This document shows positions 16,714-26,384 of a DNA stretch of 64,000 bases, piece after piece. The notes beneath the pieces were generated by a model. It did no database searches. It worked only from the letters and a program-made list of their open reading frames with translations, and was not told the origin of the DNA. How positions within the stretch are numbered: position 1 is the stretch's first letter; every line of letters begins with the position of its first letter. The translations under genes were made by a program, and so were the position numbers. This DNA is from a candidate division Hyd24-12 bacterium UBA6080 (lineage in GTDB: Bacteria; Fermentibacterota; Fermentibacteria; Fermentibacterales; JCC-6), in NCBI GenBank assembly GCA_002436025.1, contig DIXM01000002.1, forward strand, positions 62,001-126,000, written 5' to 3'.

Positions 16714-17316
16714 CTAGTCTATGAACGCCTTTATGAAGGCCCAGCTGTTCTGGGCGAAGGAATTCGAGTAGACGCTGTTCTGCTGGCCGGGGGTGCCGTA
16801 GTCTCCCTGTCCGAAAGTGTACACGCTTGCCCCCCAGGTCGAGGATAGACCCGACTCCCAGCCCGGGTTGATACGTTCACACGAAGCCCCGCTGCACACC
16901 GGCCACGTTCCGTCCCAGTCCACCTTGTCAGCGAAGTCGCGGTTGGGGGAGTAGATGGTGACCTCGCCGTACCGTGATAGCATGAACGAACTCCACACGG
17001 CGTTCGGGGAGTAACCGCCGTTCTCGCTGCCGAGGGAGCTTGCGCCGATAACGAAATAGGAAGACGGCGGCAGCATGTAGCTGCTGAAGTAGAAGACGTT
17101 GCCCTGGTGGTTCTCGAGTGACCAGCCCGCAAGGTTGACCCACTCGCTGCTCCTGTTGAAAATCTCGACGTACTGCCCCTTCAGTTCGGTTGAACTGGCA
17201 ACGGGCAGGACCATGAACTCGTTTATAATGAGAGATGATGAACCGCTTGTGGTAATACCGTCAATGGGCGACGAGACCTGCGCCGTAACTGCCATTAAAA
17301 GGATGATACCTTGCAC
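16714..17316 (-). CDS. Secreted lamin-tail-domain (LTD) protein
   Basis: 200 residues from a GTG start backed by GGAGGTG. A short signal peptide (MQGIILLMAVTAQVSS) precedes an Ig-like lamin-tail domain: LIINEFMVLP, GQYVEIFNRS, VNLAGWSLEN, Y-FVIGAS and VDWDGTWP. Bacterial LTDs occur in secreted proteins and are thought to act as binding or anchoring modules. No enzymatic domain is attached and I see no T9SS sorting tail, so it may work as a stand-alone surface module. It converges on the comEB-like gene. Confidence 0.78.
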   Translation of the reverse strand: MQGIILLMAVTAQVSSPIDGITTSGSSSLIINEFMVLPVASSTELKGQYVEIFNRSSEWVNLAGWSLENHQGNVFYFSSYMLPPSSYFVIGASSLGSENGGYSPNAVWSSFMLSRYGEVTIYSPNRDFADKVDWDGTWPVCSGASCERINPGWESGLSSTWGASVYTFGQGDYGTPGQQNSVYSNSFAQNSWAFIKAFID

Positions 17317-17369
17317 TTTGCACCTCCGTCACTTCACAGCATTTAGATACTGTCTGCGCATGCCTTGCG

Positions 17370-18782
17370 TCAAGCCCTTCCGGCATTCGAGATGCGTCGC
17401 CTCCACCGTGCCGCCGTTTTTGCGCACAGAGCGCCGGGTGCAAGCCTGAAACTCCAGTTCCCCCGGTCCGTTCCGGGTGTGTTCATACGGGCATCGCTTC
17501 CCAGCCCCAGAACATCCTGAACGGGAAAGACGCAAAGGTCAGCGGGCGAAGACAGGGCGATGTTCACAACCCGGTCAAGGTCGTACCCTGAGCCCTCAGA
17601 CCTTGACCACCCCGCTGTGGTGTCGTTGTCGTGGGTTCCCGTGTAGAGAACGGTGTCGGGTGTTACGTCGGAGGGATCGAAGCATGGGTCCGAAAGAGCG
17701 AACTGAAGCACCAGCATCCCCGGGAAGCCAAGCTCCTCCCTGAGCTTTCGAACATCGGGGGTTATGATTCCCAGGTCTTCCGCCACTATGGGAAGCCTGA
17801 CCCCGAGGTTCCCAGCCACACTGTCGAAGAACGCCTTTCCCGGGCCGGGCCTCCATGCGCCATCACGGGCCGTGGGCGCCCCTGCCGGAACCTCCCAGTA
17901 GTCACAGAAAGCCCTGAAGTGATCTATCCTCACTGTGTGGCACAGCTCAAGCGCCCTGCCCAGGCGGAGCGACCACCACCTGTAACCTTCTGCCCGGTGA
18001 GCCTCCCAGTCGTAAAGCGGGTTCCCCCAGAGCTGCCCGGTCGGAGAAAAGTAGTCGGGCGGAACACCAGCCACCGCGAGTGGGGTTCCCGACCCGTCCA
18101 GCCGGAAGAGCCCGGGATTCCACCACACATCGGCGCTGTCCAGGGCCGTGTAGATCGGGAGGTCGCCGAGAAGCCGCATGCCGTTCTTTTCACCGCGCTC
18201 ACGGCAGCGGTTCCACTGGGTCTGGAAGAGGAACTGCTCCATCATGTGCGCCCCCTCACGGCCGGGGTCCTCCCCGTGCTCACTCCACGCAGTCCAGGGT
18301 GCCCCGCCGTTACGGCCCTTCAGGGCTGCGTACCTTGCCCACGGCTTCAGCCAGCCCGTGTTCTTCTCACAGAAATCATCGAAACCGGGCGGGTTCAAGG
18401 CCAGGGCCCGTGAGGCTGCCCGAAGGACAAGCCCGTGCCTTTCGGGAAGGAGCTTCTCCCAGACCACACGGGACCCTGATGGGTGCCGTGCGTCATCCGT
18501 TTCTTCCCGGGTCAGAAGCCCATCCTGGTGGAGTTCGCCGGGAGAGATGAGAAGGGGGTTGCACGCGAACGAGCAGAGGGGCTGGTAGGGGCTGTTACCG
18601 TAGCCAGTGGGGTAGAGCGGAAGTATCTGCCACCATGTGAACCCCGCCTCGGCGGCCCAGTCCTGGAATTCGGCACACTCGGCTCCCAGGGTGCCTATTC
18701 CCCACTCACCAGCGAGGCTGGTCGGGTGGAGAAGGATGCCCGCTTTCCGGGCGCACGCTGCGAGAGGTTCGTTCGACTTCAA
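17370..18782 (-). CDS. malQ: 4-alpha-glucanotransferase (amylomaltase)
   Basis: GH77 enzyme that transfers alpha-1,4-glucan segments in maltodextrin/glycogen turnover in the cytoplasm. It shows AGILLHPTSLAGEWGIGTLG, WWQILPLYPTGYGNSPYQ, the nucleophile motif RIDHFRAF, the acid/base motif VAEDLG and GTHDND. I place the start at a TTG (18782) with AAGGGGG nine bases upstream, because the open frame to 18851 has no ATG near the conserved N-terminus; the exact start is uncertain. No other glycogen genes are adjacent. It is transcribed divergently from the lipoprotein gene at 18881. Confidence 0.93.
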   Translation of the reverse strand: MKSNEPLAACARKAGILLHPTSLAGEWGIGTLGAECAEFQDWAAEAGFTWWQILPLYPTGYGNSPYQPLCSFACNPLLISPGELHQDGLLTREETDDARHPSGSRVVWEKLLPERHGLVLRAASRALALNPPGFDDFCEKNTGWLKPWARYAALKGRNGGAPWTAWSEHGEDPGREGAHMMEQFLFQTQWNRCRERGEKNGMRLLGDLPIYTALDSADVWWNPGLFRLDGSGTPLAVAGVPPDYFSPTGQLWGNPLYDWEAHRAEGYRWWSLRLGRALELCHTVRIDHFRAFCDYWEVPAGAPTARDGAWRPGPGKAFFDSVAGNLGVRLPIVAEDLGIITPDVRKLREELGFPGMLVLQFALSDPCFDPSDVTPDTVLYTGTHDNDTTAGWSRSEGSGYDLDRVVNIALSSPADLCVFPVQDVLGLGSDARMNTPGTDRGNWSFRLAPGALCAKTAARWRRRISNAGRA

Positions 18783-18880
18783 GAAAACCAACCCCCTTGC
18801 GGTTCCCCAAGCATATCCCCTGGCAGCTGGCGCTACAAGGCCCGCTTGCACTTTCTGGTAAGTGGTGCAATATTGACTGC

Positions 18881-19702
18881 ATGAAAAGAGTAATCACATT
18901 TTTCGTCCTTACCTTCACCATATTCGCCGGCTGCGCTACCCGCGATTCCTCCGATTTGCTTATCCTGCACGAAAGCACGGTTTCATTGGGTCGCTTAACC
19001 GAAGCCGCTTTGGTGGGTGCCGTTGCCATGGTGGACGACAACAGCGTTCAAAAGGCGTGCGAGGGCGACATCGAAGCCCTTGAGGGGATGCTGCTGGTCC
19101 AGTCCGACACCCATGGCCTTATCAAGGGTGACAGGGGTCTGCCCGGCGCAGTCGCCGAGGCCGGTCGCCTCACAGCCGACGCTTCCTCCTCGCTGGGTCG
19201 TTACACTGGTCTTCTGAGCATGCTCACCGGGCCGTCCGGGGCAACCGAAGCGATCTGGAACATCGCTTCGATACCCCTTTCCGGCCCGCTTGCGTCTGCC
19301 GCGGCCGTCCTTGTGGAGCAGGGCGTTCTTGAACGCGACACCGAACACCTGCGCCACGCCATGCTCGGTGCGGTCCCGGGGGTGGACAGCCTCTGTGCCA
19401 CGGCGTCTTCAGCTCTTGGCGACATATCCCTGGCTGTCGGGGCGGCCTACCAGGACATGTCTGCAAGGCTCGTCCGCAGGATAGTCGCAACGGACAACCC
19501 CGAAGCCCAGGTTCGCGAACTCCTGGCGCTGAACTCCAGGACCACCGTCATCATCGGCGGGCTCGAAAAGGCCAGGGCAGCGTGGACTGCGCTGGCAGCG
19601 GCCCATTGCGAAACCGCAGCCGCATTGGGAAGCGGGGCGCTCTCGGTGAGCCTCATTGAGCTCGCGGAAAGGATGGGGGAGTTTGAACACGGATCTCATT
19701 GA
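18881..19702 (+). CDS. Alpha-helical lipoprotein of unknown function
   Basis: About 273 residues starting MKRVITFFVLTFTIF, with lipobox IFAGC. The mature protein is almost wholly helical and Ala/Leu-rich with no recognisable domain, suggesting a helical bundle exposed in the periplasm. I chose the ATG at 18881 because only from there does the signal peptide look normal. The following small gene begins inside its last 20 bases, so the two are probably made together. Function unknown. Confidence 0.62.
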   Translation: MKRVITFFVLTFTIFAGCATRDSSDLLILHESTVSLGRLTEAALVGAVAMVDDNSVQKACEGDIEALEGMLLVQSDTHGLIKGDRGLPGAVAEAGRLTADASSSLGRYTGLLSMLTGPSGATEAIWNIASIPLSGPLASAAAVLVEQGVLERDTEHLRHAMLGAVPGVDSLCATASSALGDISLAVGAAYQDMSARLVRRIVATDNPEAQVRELLALNSRTTVIIGGLEKARAAWTALAAAHCETAAALGSGALSVSLIELAERMGEFEHGSH

Positions 19703-20015
19703 AGCTCTCATGCGACTGATCGAGAAGCTCCGCGCAGCTGAAATGCGCCTTCTCGCTCAGGGGCTTCCGGAGTACGCCCGCGAGGTCAGGGTTAAAATGA
19801 CGGCCCTTTCCCGCTTTCGGGACGCGCTCATTACCCGAAGGCTCAGACGCGACTCCGAGGCACTGACGGCCCTCATCAAAGACCTCGAGACCTGTTCGGC
19901 CGAACTCGCACTGTACCTGCAGGAAAAGGCCCAGGCCGACCGGGCCGTAAACGCCGTTCTCAGCATCGTCACGTCCGCCCTCTCCGTACTGGACACCCTG
20001 ACCGACACGGTCTGA
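19683..20015 (+). CDS. Small helical protein coupled to the preceding lipoprotein
   Basis: About 110 residues, predicted to be helical and coiled-coil-like throughout, with many Arg/Glu/Leu heptads (LMRLIEKLRAAEMRLL, LTALIKDLETCSAELALYL) and a more hydrophobic C-terminal helix (AVLSIVTSALSVLDTL). I place the start at the TTG at 19683, preceded by GGGGGAG; an earlier TTG at 19656 is possible. It overlaps the lipoprotein gene by 20 bases. No signal peptide and no family recognised; it could be a partner of the lipoprotein. Confidence 0.5.
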   Translation: MNTDLIEALMRLIEKLRAAEMRLLAQGLPEYAREVRVKMTALSRFRDALITRRLRRDSEALTALIKDLETCSAELALYLQEKAQADRAVNAVLSIVTSALSVLDTLTDTV

Positions 20016-20079
20016 TCCCCCAGCTTGCCCCCGACCCCTCTCCGGGGTAGGTTTCCCGAGCCGAAACCCAAGGAGGAGC

Positions 20080-21846
20080 ATGGCGGAGCAGATCGTTGTT
20101 TTCGCGGTAATAGCTCTCTCCCTTTACTTCTTCGTTAAAAGCAGCATCCGGTACGACGTGACGGCCGTCATGGCCCTCATTGTCCTCGTGGCGGCGGGTG
20201 TGGTGGACCCCGATAAGGCTTTCTCGGGTTTCGGTCACCCGGCAGTCATTACGGTGGCCGCTGTCCTCATAATCAGCCGCGGTCTTCTTCATTCGGGCAT
20301 CGTTGACTTTTTCGCAAGGAACCTCATGCGCCTTGGGAAGAGCCTGACCATCCAGATCCTTGTTCTGACCTGCCTTGTCACGCTGTTTTCGGGCTTCATG
20401 AACAACGTGGGCGCCCTGGCCCTTTTCCTGCCCGTGGCGCTCAGAATGGCCCGGCGAAGCAAACGAAGCCCCTCCCTGTACCTCATGCCCCTGGCATTCG
20501 GCTCGCTTCTGGGGGGCATGACCACGCTCATCGGCACCCCGCCAAACATCATCATCTCCCTTTACAGGGCGGAGGAGCTGGGGAAGCCCTTCCTCATGTT
20601 CGACTTTCTACCCGCGGGGCTCCCTGCCGCCCTGGCCGGGGTTCTTCTTATGGGGTTGTTCGGCTGGAGGCTTCTGCCCAGGCGTGCCACGGGACGGGAC
20701 GAGAATGAGCTGTTCCGCATCGAGGAGTACATAAGCGAGCTGAAGGTTCTCCCGGGCTCACGGTTCATCGGAAGGACCCTTGGCGAACTCACCTCCCTGG
20801 GCAAATGGGACATACTGGTTCTGGCCATGGTGAGGGACGGCGCAAGGATTCCCGCGCCCAGGGCCCATGAGAGGGTGAACGAGAACGACATACTGGTTGT
20901 CGAGGCGGATCCTGAGCTTCTTGGGGATTTCGCCGAACACGGAAGACTGCAATTGGCGGGAAAGGGCGGAAACCGTTCGCTCGGTTCGGAAAGGCTCAGC
21001 CTTTACGAAGTAGTAGTGATGCCCGACTCGTACATCGCGGGCAGGACGGCAAGAAGCGTAGACATGAGGAACCGCTTCGGAGCAAACCTTCTCGGCGTTG
21101 CCCGTCAGGGAAAGAGGCTCACCCACAGGCTTGGCGACATCAGCTTCAGGGGGGGCGACATACTGCTTCTGCAGGCAGTGGCCCAGGGCATACAGGACAC
21201 CTTCACCTCCCTTGGCTGCCTTCCCTTGGCCGGACGGAACCTCAGGGTCGGTGACAAGCCCCGGATACTCCCCGCGGTGGGCATTTTCGGAGCCGCAATA
21301 CTGGTGACCGCCCTCGGTTGGCTTGCGGTGCAGATCGCTCTGGTCATTGCCGCGGTGGCCATGGTCCTTTTTCGTCTTGTGACCCTCAGGAAGCTCTATG
21401 AAAGCATAGAATGGCCTGTCATCGTTATGCTGGGCGCCCTGATACCCGTCGGCGAGGCTCTCGAGACAACCGGCGGCGCCGAGAGCATAGCGGGTCTGCT
21501 TCTGCTTCTGGCCGGGCACATACCCCCCGCCCTCACTCTGGTGGCGCTGATGGTGATTACCATCCTTCTCACCAACATCATCAACAACGCTGCCGCAGCA
21601 GTTCTCATGGCCCCGATAGCCATCGGGATCGCCCATGGGCTCAGCCTCTCCCCCGACCCTTTCCTGATGGCCGTGGCGATCAGCGCCTCGGCCGCTTTCA
21701 TGACACCCATTGGCCATCAATCCAACACCTTGGTGATGGGTCCCGGCGGGTACCGTTTCGGAGATTACTGGAAGCCCGGCCTTCCGCTGACCATCGTTGT
21801 CCTGGCGGCATCCGTTCCCGCCGTTCTCAGGTTCTGGCCGTTCTGA
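20080..21846 (+). CDS. SLC13/DASS-family permease with two central TrkA-C (RCK_C) domains
   Basis: 588 residues. Polytopic inner-membrane carrier of the divalent anion:Na+ symporter/ArsB-NhaD group. The first half has SGFMNNVGALALFLPV and LIGTPPNIIIS; the second half repeats these as LTNIINNAAAAVLMAP and MTPIGHQSNTLV. Between them are two soluble TrkA-C-type domains (~210-290 and ~300-385). Substrates in the family include sulfate and dicarboxylates; the substrate here is undetermined. AAGGAGGAG precedes the ATG. Its stop lies 10 bases from the end of the convergent phosphatase gene. Confidence 0.9.
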   Translation: MAEQIVVFAVIALSLYFFVKSSIRYDVTAVMALIVLVAAGVVDPDKAFSGFGHPAVITVAAVLIISRGLLHSGIVDFFARNLMRLGKSLTIQILVLTCLVTLFSGFMNNVGALALFLPVALRMARRSKRSPSLYLMPLAFGSLLGGMTTLIGTPPNIIISLYRAEELGKPFLMFDFLPAGLPAALAGVLLMGLFGWRLLPRRATGRDENELFRIEEYISELKVLPGSRFIGRTLGELTSLGKWDILVLAMVRDGARIPAPRAHERVNENDILVVEADPELLGDFAEHGRLQLAGKGGNRSLGSERLSLYEVVVMPDSYIAGRTARSVDMRNRFGANLLGVARQGKRLTHRLGDISFRGGDILLLQAVAQGIQDTFTSLGCLPLAGRNLRVGDKPRILPAVGIFGAAILVTALGWLAVQIALVIAAVAMVLFRLVTLRKLYESIEWPVIVMLGALIPVGEALETTGGAESIAGLLLLLAGHIPPALTLVALMVITILLTNIINNAAAAVLMAPIAIGIAHGLSLSPDPFLMAVAISASAAFMTPIGHQSNTLVMGPGGYRFGDYWKPGLPLTIVVLAASVPAVLRFWPF

Positions 21847-21856
21847 CGGGCTCTGT

Positions 21857-24355
21857 TCAGGTCTTTCGCAGGGCAAGCAGGGTGAAGTCGTCGAGGAAGT
21901 CATCGCTTCCCTGGAAAGCCGCAGCCTCGTGTTCTATCAGAGCAAGAAGCTCGTCGAGGGTCAGCCCTGGGTTCGCCGCAACCACCGAGCGAAGGCGCTC
22001 TTCCCCGAATTCTTCACCATCGGGGTTCATGGCCTCGGTCACCCCGTCGGTGTAAAGCAGCAGGGTGTCGCCGGGCGAGCATTTCACGGCACCGGTCGTG
22101 TAGTTCACTTCCGCCTGTATCCCCAGCAGCAGCCCGCCGTCGCAGAGTATCGAGGTCTCTCCCGATCTTCGGAAGAGCATGGGGGGGTTGTGGCCCGCGT
22201 TCACGAACGACAGCACCCCTTCGGAGGGTGACCAGCACGCCGCGAAAAGGGTGATGAACATGTCGTCGGGTGTGTTCTCGAACACCATCCTGTTGATCGT
22301 TCCCAGTGCCGCATCGAGGGAGAGGCCCGCCTGCAGGGCGGTTCGCATGGATGCCTGAAGGTTGGCCATTATGAGGGCCGGCCCCATGCCCTTGCCCGAA
22401 ACATCCCCGACGGCCACAAGAAGCCTGTTGCCATGGATGATGAAGGCGTCGTAATAGTCGCCCGCCACGTCGAGGCATGGCTTGATACATGCTGCCAGTT
22501 CGCAGCCCGGCACCACGGGAAGGCTTACCGGAAGCAGCCTCTTCTGAACCGTGCGGGCAAGGTCCATCTGGCGCTCCAAAGAATCCTTCCGTACCCTCTC
22601 TTCAAGAAGCTCGAGGTTCTCGACCACCAGGCTCATCTGACCAGACAGGGCGGACAGGATCTCAAGTTCGCCCGAAGTGTATTCCTCCCCGCTCATCTTC
22701 GCACCCACCGCCACGAACCCCAGAAGCCCCTCGCCGGTACACAGTGGCATGAGAAGGGCTGCCGACCGGCTCTTGAACCACTCGACCTGTTCAGTCGTCA
22801 GATCGAACCTTCCGCTGGCCATGATCTCGTCCAGCGGCAACGGATGGCCTGTTCCCGTAAGGTCACGAAGAAGGTTGTCGGAGGCGCTGAAGGGGGCCGG
22901 CTCGCCGGAGAGAGCCTCAACGCAGTTCCCGCCGCGGAGAAGGACGGGAACGATGTCACGCGCGCCCAGCCCCTCCCCGAGCCTGAATCCCAGCTCGGTC
23001 CAGAAGACACCCGCGCCCGACCTGGCCATCCCGGAGGCCAGAAAATCCCGGAGAAGCACGCGAAGCTTCACCCTTTCAGGGAAGAACCGCTCCTCGAGGC
23101 GCATGCGGATAAGACGCTGTGTGGGGCCGAAGCCGAGGGCCAGCAGAAGCCCCAGAACGAGCGTGGGGGTTTGACTGGTCACGTTGATTCCCGAGAGCAC
23201 CAGTTCGGCGAATGCCCACAACACTCCTATCAGGACCAGAAGCAAAAGGAAGTTCACGCCCAGGAAGCGGGTGCTGCGCCTTATGCGGGCCTCCAGTGCC
23301 ATAAGTCTGTAACGGCGTATCGCATGAAGGAACGAAGCGGGGAGCAGTGCGAACAGGACGAAAAGAGCGTTCCCTATCATCAACCTTGTGGAGAAGGGCA
23401 CCTGCTCAGCCCGGATGAAAAGCGTGAACAGCCAGGTCAGGGTGACCTGTCCCAGTAGCCCTGGAAGCGCGCCCATGAGAACGATACGCGCCTGCCGGCG
23501 CTCGACCGGGTCAGACAGCCGCCGGGATGAGCGGAAGAGAAGCGCCAGTGACAGCAGGCAGTACACGGTGATGAAAACAGAGCTTGCTATGCTGTCGCCG
23601 GCCTGTTCCAACCTTCTTGAGAGCTGAACGAAACCGATCACGGCGATGACGGCGGGTGGCACAAAAAGCAGGACACCGATGGTCTTCCTTCGGAATGATG
23701 TGATCTCCCTGGGGAAGACTACGGCAAGTTTGAGGAGGAAAGCGAGTGAGAACTGGGCAAAGCACCACAGGATGACCCTGAGAATGGGTGGCAGGGCGAA
23801 CGAGGCGTACCCGTCGGCGATGGAGCCCCAGGCAACGGCCAGCGATGCTGTCATGGCCAGGCTGAACATCACAAGGGAGCGCACCGTGGAAGACGGCTTC
23901 CGCTTGAGAAGCCCGATGTACGCGATGGTGAAGTACCCCAGTGCGATCAGCACCCTCAGGGCGAAGCTGGCCTGGGTGAGCAGCCTGTATCCCGGGGGGG
24001 TGGAGCGGGTGACGATGGAGGTCGAGAGCACCTGCCCCCCGTGCCGGAATGTTATGGGGATCGTGTCTCCCGCGGCCCTCTGGGGGTTGAACACGGTGAA
24101 GTAATGCGAGAGCGTTGCAGGGACACCGTTAACGGTGAGAAGTGTGTCTAGTGGTGCTGGATATGGGGGGGCAGGGAAATCGAGCGTGTCAACCTCGGTG
24201 AAGATCGAGGGCATCTCGTCCCGGAGGTGCACGAGGCTCCACATGTCGCCCATGCGCGTGAAAGTGCGCAGTTTGGAGTACTCGTGCACAAGAACGAGGA
24301 GAACCGCCCCTGTCACCGCAACGGCGAAAAAGAGCACGACTTTCTGTTTCAGCAT
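21857..24355 (-). CDS. Membrane-anchored SpoIIE-family PP2C phosphatase with GAF domain
   Basis: About 832 residues. In order: an N-terminal membrane helix, an extracytoplasmic PDZ-like stretch (~65-115), about eight membrane helices (7TM-like block ~125-400), a GAF domain (~430-585), a linker coiled coil (EERVRKDSLERQMDLARTVQKRLLP), and a PP2C/SpoIIE serine phosphatase domain with DVAGDYYDAF, GDVSGKGMGPALIMA, FVNAGHNPP, LYTDGVTEAMN and a final DDFTLLALR. These enzymes dephosphorylate anti-anti-sigma factors (STAS proteins) in partner-switching pathways. No STAS or anti-sigma gene is nearby, so the partner is elsewhere. The start at 24355 lacks a strong ribosome site; a GTG at 24394 is the alternative. 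Confidence 0.9.
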   Translation of the reverse strand: MLKQKVVLFFAVAVTGAVLLVLVHEYSKLRTFTRMGDMWSLVHLRDEMPSIFTEVDTLDFPAPPYPAPLDTLLTVNGVPATLSHYFTVFNPQRAAGDTIPITFRHGGQVLSTSIVTRSTPPGYRLLTQASFALRVLIALGYFTIAYIGLLKRKPSSTVRSLVMFSLAMTASLAVAWGSIADGYASFALPPILRVILWCFAQFSLAFLLKLAVVFPREITSFRRKTIGVLLFVPPAVIAVIGFVQLSRRLEQAGDSIASSVFITVYCLLSLALLFRSSRRLSDPVERRQARIVLMGALPGLLGQVTLTWLFTLFIRAEQVPFSTRLMIGNALFVLFALLPASFLHAIRRYRLMALEARIRRSTRFLGVNFLLLLVLIGVLWAFAELVLSGINVTSQTPTLVLGLLLALGFGPTQRLIRMRLEERFFPERVKLRVLLRDFLASGMARSGAGVFWTELGFRLGEGLGARDIVPVLLRGGNCVEALSGEPAPFSASDNLLRDLTGTGHPLPLDEIMASGRFDLTTEQVEWFKSRSAALLMPLCTGEGLLGFVAVGAKMSGEEYTSGELEILSALSGQMSLVVENLELLEERVRKDSLERQMDLARTVQKRLLPVSLPVVPGCELAACIKPCLDVAGDYYDAFIIHGNRLLVAVGDVSGKGMGPALIMANLQASMRTALQAGLSLDAALGTINRMVFENTPDDMFITLFAACWSPSEGVLSFVNAGHNPPMLFRRSGETSILCDGGLLLGIQAEVNYTTGAVKCSPGDTLLLYTDGVTEAMNPDGEEFGEERLRSVVAANPGLTLDELLALIEHEAAAFQGSDDFLDDFTLLALRKT

Positions 24356-24397
24356 GGCAAAATCATAGCACGGATGAGTGTCGGGAAAAAGCACGGG

Positions 24398-24790
24398 TCA
24401 GTTCTGCGACTGCCGCCAGAGCTTGTATTTTTCAAGGTCCTTTCCCACCATTCTCATCGCCAGCATCACAACCATTCCGTCGTCAACGTAGCCAAGCCCG
24501 GGTATGAAGTCAGGAACGAGGTCAAAGGGGTTCAGTATGTACAGAAGGGTCGCTGCCGCAGCCGCGATGGTGTGCCACGGAACCCTTGTGTAACGCTTTG
24601 CCATGTGGTCGCGGATCATTTCGAAGAGAAGCTCGACATCCTTGAAGAACACCGCCAGATGCCTGCTGCCCAGAACCTTTTTCATGATGGGAACCTGATT
24701 GTCAAGCGCATTGGCCACATCTTCCTGCGTAACGTCGGCCGTTTCCGCATTCAGCACACGCTCTGCCCTCGCTGAAAGACCTGAATCCAT
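24398..24790 (-). CDS. DUF1232 (YkvA-like) small membrane protein
   Basis: 130 residues. The C-terminal half contains the DUF1232 signature LLYILNPFDLVPDFIPGLGYVDD with a hydrophobic helix on each side; the N-terminal half is soluble and helical. Family function is unknown. AAGGTGA precedes the ATG. It ends just upstream of the phosphatase gene on the same strand and may be co-transcribed. The divergent propeller gene starts about 140 bases away. Confidence 0.85.
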   Translation of the reverse strand: MDSGLSARAERVLNAETADVTQEDVANALDNQVPIMKKVLGSRHLAVFFKDVELLFEMIRDHMAKRYTRVPWHTIAAAAATLLYILNPFDLVPDFIPGLGYVDDGMVVMLAMRMVGKDLEKYKLWRQSQN

Positions 24791-24928
24791 GAAGTCACCT
24801 TCTCACATGCTGTTAAAACCACACATGCATATATGGGGCAGGACGGGTGAAGCGGGTAGTCCAGGGCATTTTTCAGGAAGGGTCCGGGTGCTCATATTCC
24901 AGTTCAACGGAAAGAACGGGGGATGAAC

Positions 24929-26377
24929 ATGAAAACTCTCTTTGCAGCGCTTTTGACCCTTGCGCTGCCGCTCCGGGCCGCATGGCCCTGTGCCGGCGGG
25001 AATGCCCTGCACAACGGGATGGGAGATGTCACCGGCCCTGACGAGCCCGAGGTTCTGTGGCAGGGCACTACCTTCAACACCCTTTTCGGCTGTCAGATCT
25101 ACATCTGGAACGATTACCTGGCGACGATGCGCTTTCAGACCGTGAACGTTTCTCCAACTGTGGTGTACGATCTCGAAACGGGGCAGGAACTGTGGAACCT
25201 TGACCTCACCGGCCCAAACAGCCGCACGATGCCCATCGGTTTTCGTGACGGGGCCCTCTATATCGTCAACTACCAGGAGAACGGCGGCGGCGACACGGTT
25301 TACGCCTACGACCCCGCCACTGGCGTCATGCTCTGGAAAGCCGACGCGCTGGTTCGTTTCAGCATCGCACACATGGCTTCGTTCACAAGTGAGGGCGACC
25401 TCGTCCTTCCCTCCAACACTCATGTCCACAGGATCGACAGGGCATCGGGAGCCACTGTCTGGTCAACACCCCGGAACATCCCCAACACCGGCGCCGAGTA
25501 TCTCTGCGTGACCGAAGACAGGGTCTACGGCTTCGAGGGCTTCTTGAACACCGACAAGAAACTTGTTGCCTACGACCTTGCCACAGGGCAGAAGCTTTAC
25601 GAAACCGCTGCACTTTCCGGTCACGGCGACCAGGAGGTTCCCCTGATGGCGGACGGTCAGGGCAGGGTTTTCGTGATAAGGGACGGTACCGGGGAGGTGA
25701 GGGCCTACGAAGATACCGGCTCGGGGTTCACGCTGATCTGGACTGCGGCCACCGCAACGGCTGCCGACGGCGTCGGTTCCACCGCGAACTTCGGAGCCGG
25801 ACCTGACGGGACGCTCTATTTCGTGGGAGCCTCGGGCAGCACACTTGTTCGCCTCGACCCCAACACGGGGGCCGTCCTCAATGAGTCCCCCGTGCTTGCT
25901 GAGAATATGGACCCCCGGATAACGGTTGCAGTGGACGGCACCCTCTTCGTGACCGACGGCATAGCAGCGGGAGGAAGGCTCCATGCCCTCTCACCAGACC
26001 TCGATGTGCTGTGGCAGGAGTCGTTCCCCTTCAACTACTATTCGGGTCCGGCGCTGGGTTACCCCGGATACCTTGCCATGACAGGCAACGGCACCAACCT
26101 TGTGGTGTACAAAGCCCAGGGCGCGGGAACCGGCCCCGGCTCTCCTTCAGGGAACCTTGCGGTTTTCCCGAACCCCGTGTCGACGGTCGTTCATGTTCAG
26201 GGAACGGTTGAGGGAACGAACCTTCGGGTGCTGGACACGGCGGGAAGGACCGTTCTCACTGCGACCGGTTCGCATGAGCTCACGCTCGATGTCAGCGGCC
26301 TGCCTGCGGGGGTTTACACCGTTCTTGCCGAGCACGCCGGAGAGATCGAGTCCCGAAGGGTCGTGGTGGTTCGGTAG
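24929..26377 (+). CDS. Secreted PQQ-like beta-propeller protein with T9SS C-terminal sorting domain
   Basis: About 482 residues. The signal peptide is MKTLFAALLTLALPLRAAWPC. Repeated W-docking blades follow (YDLETGQELWNLDL, YAYDPATGVMLWKAD, IDRASGATVWS, YDLATGQKLYE), as in PQQ-type propellers. From ~405 a Por-type sorting domain is present: FPNPVSTVVHVQGT, LRVLDTAGRTVLTATG, LDVSGLPAGVYTVLAEHAG and a basic end, RRVVVVR. This predicts export by Sec and then the type IX system, and is the best lineage clue in the window. The start at 24929 is preferred because GGGGG lies six bases upstream. Confidence 0.85.
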   Translation: MKTLFAALLTLALPLRAAWPCAGGNALHNGMGDVTGPDEPEVLWQGTTFNTLFGCQIYIWNDYLATMRFQTVNVSPTVVYDLETGQELWNLDLTGPNSRTMPIGFRDGALYIVNYQENGGGDTVYAYDPATGVMLWKADALVRFSIAHMASFTSEGDLVLPSNTHVHRIDRASGATVWSTPRNIPNTGAEYLCVTEDRVYGFEGFLNTDKKLVAYDLATGQKLYETAALSGHGDQEVPLMADGQGRVFVIRDGTGEVRAYEDTGSGFTLIWTAATATAADGVGSTANFGAGPDGTLYFVGASGSTLVRLDPNTGAVLNESPVLAENMDPRITVAVDGTLFVTDGIAAGGRLHALSPDLDVLWQESFPFNYYSGPALGYPGYLAMTGNGTNLVVYKAQGAGTGPGSPSGNLAVFPNPVSTVVHVQGTVEGTNLRVLDTAGRTVLTATGSHELTLDVSGLPAGVYTVLAEHAGEIESRRVVVVR

Positions 26378-26384
26378 GGGTCAC

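Noticed and set aside
20758..21903. 381-codon frame antisense to the SLC13 permease
   Set aside because: It is low-complexity and hydrophilic, and mirrors membrane-helix codons.
22433..23458. 341-codon frame antisense to the SpoIIE phosphatase
   Set aside because: It is a shadow; the phosphatase motifs lie on the other strand.
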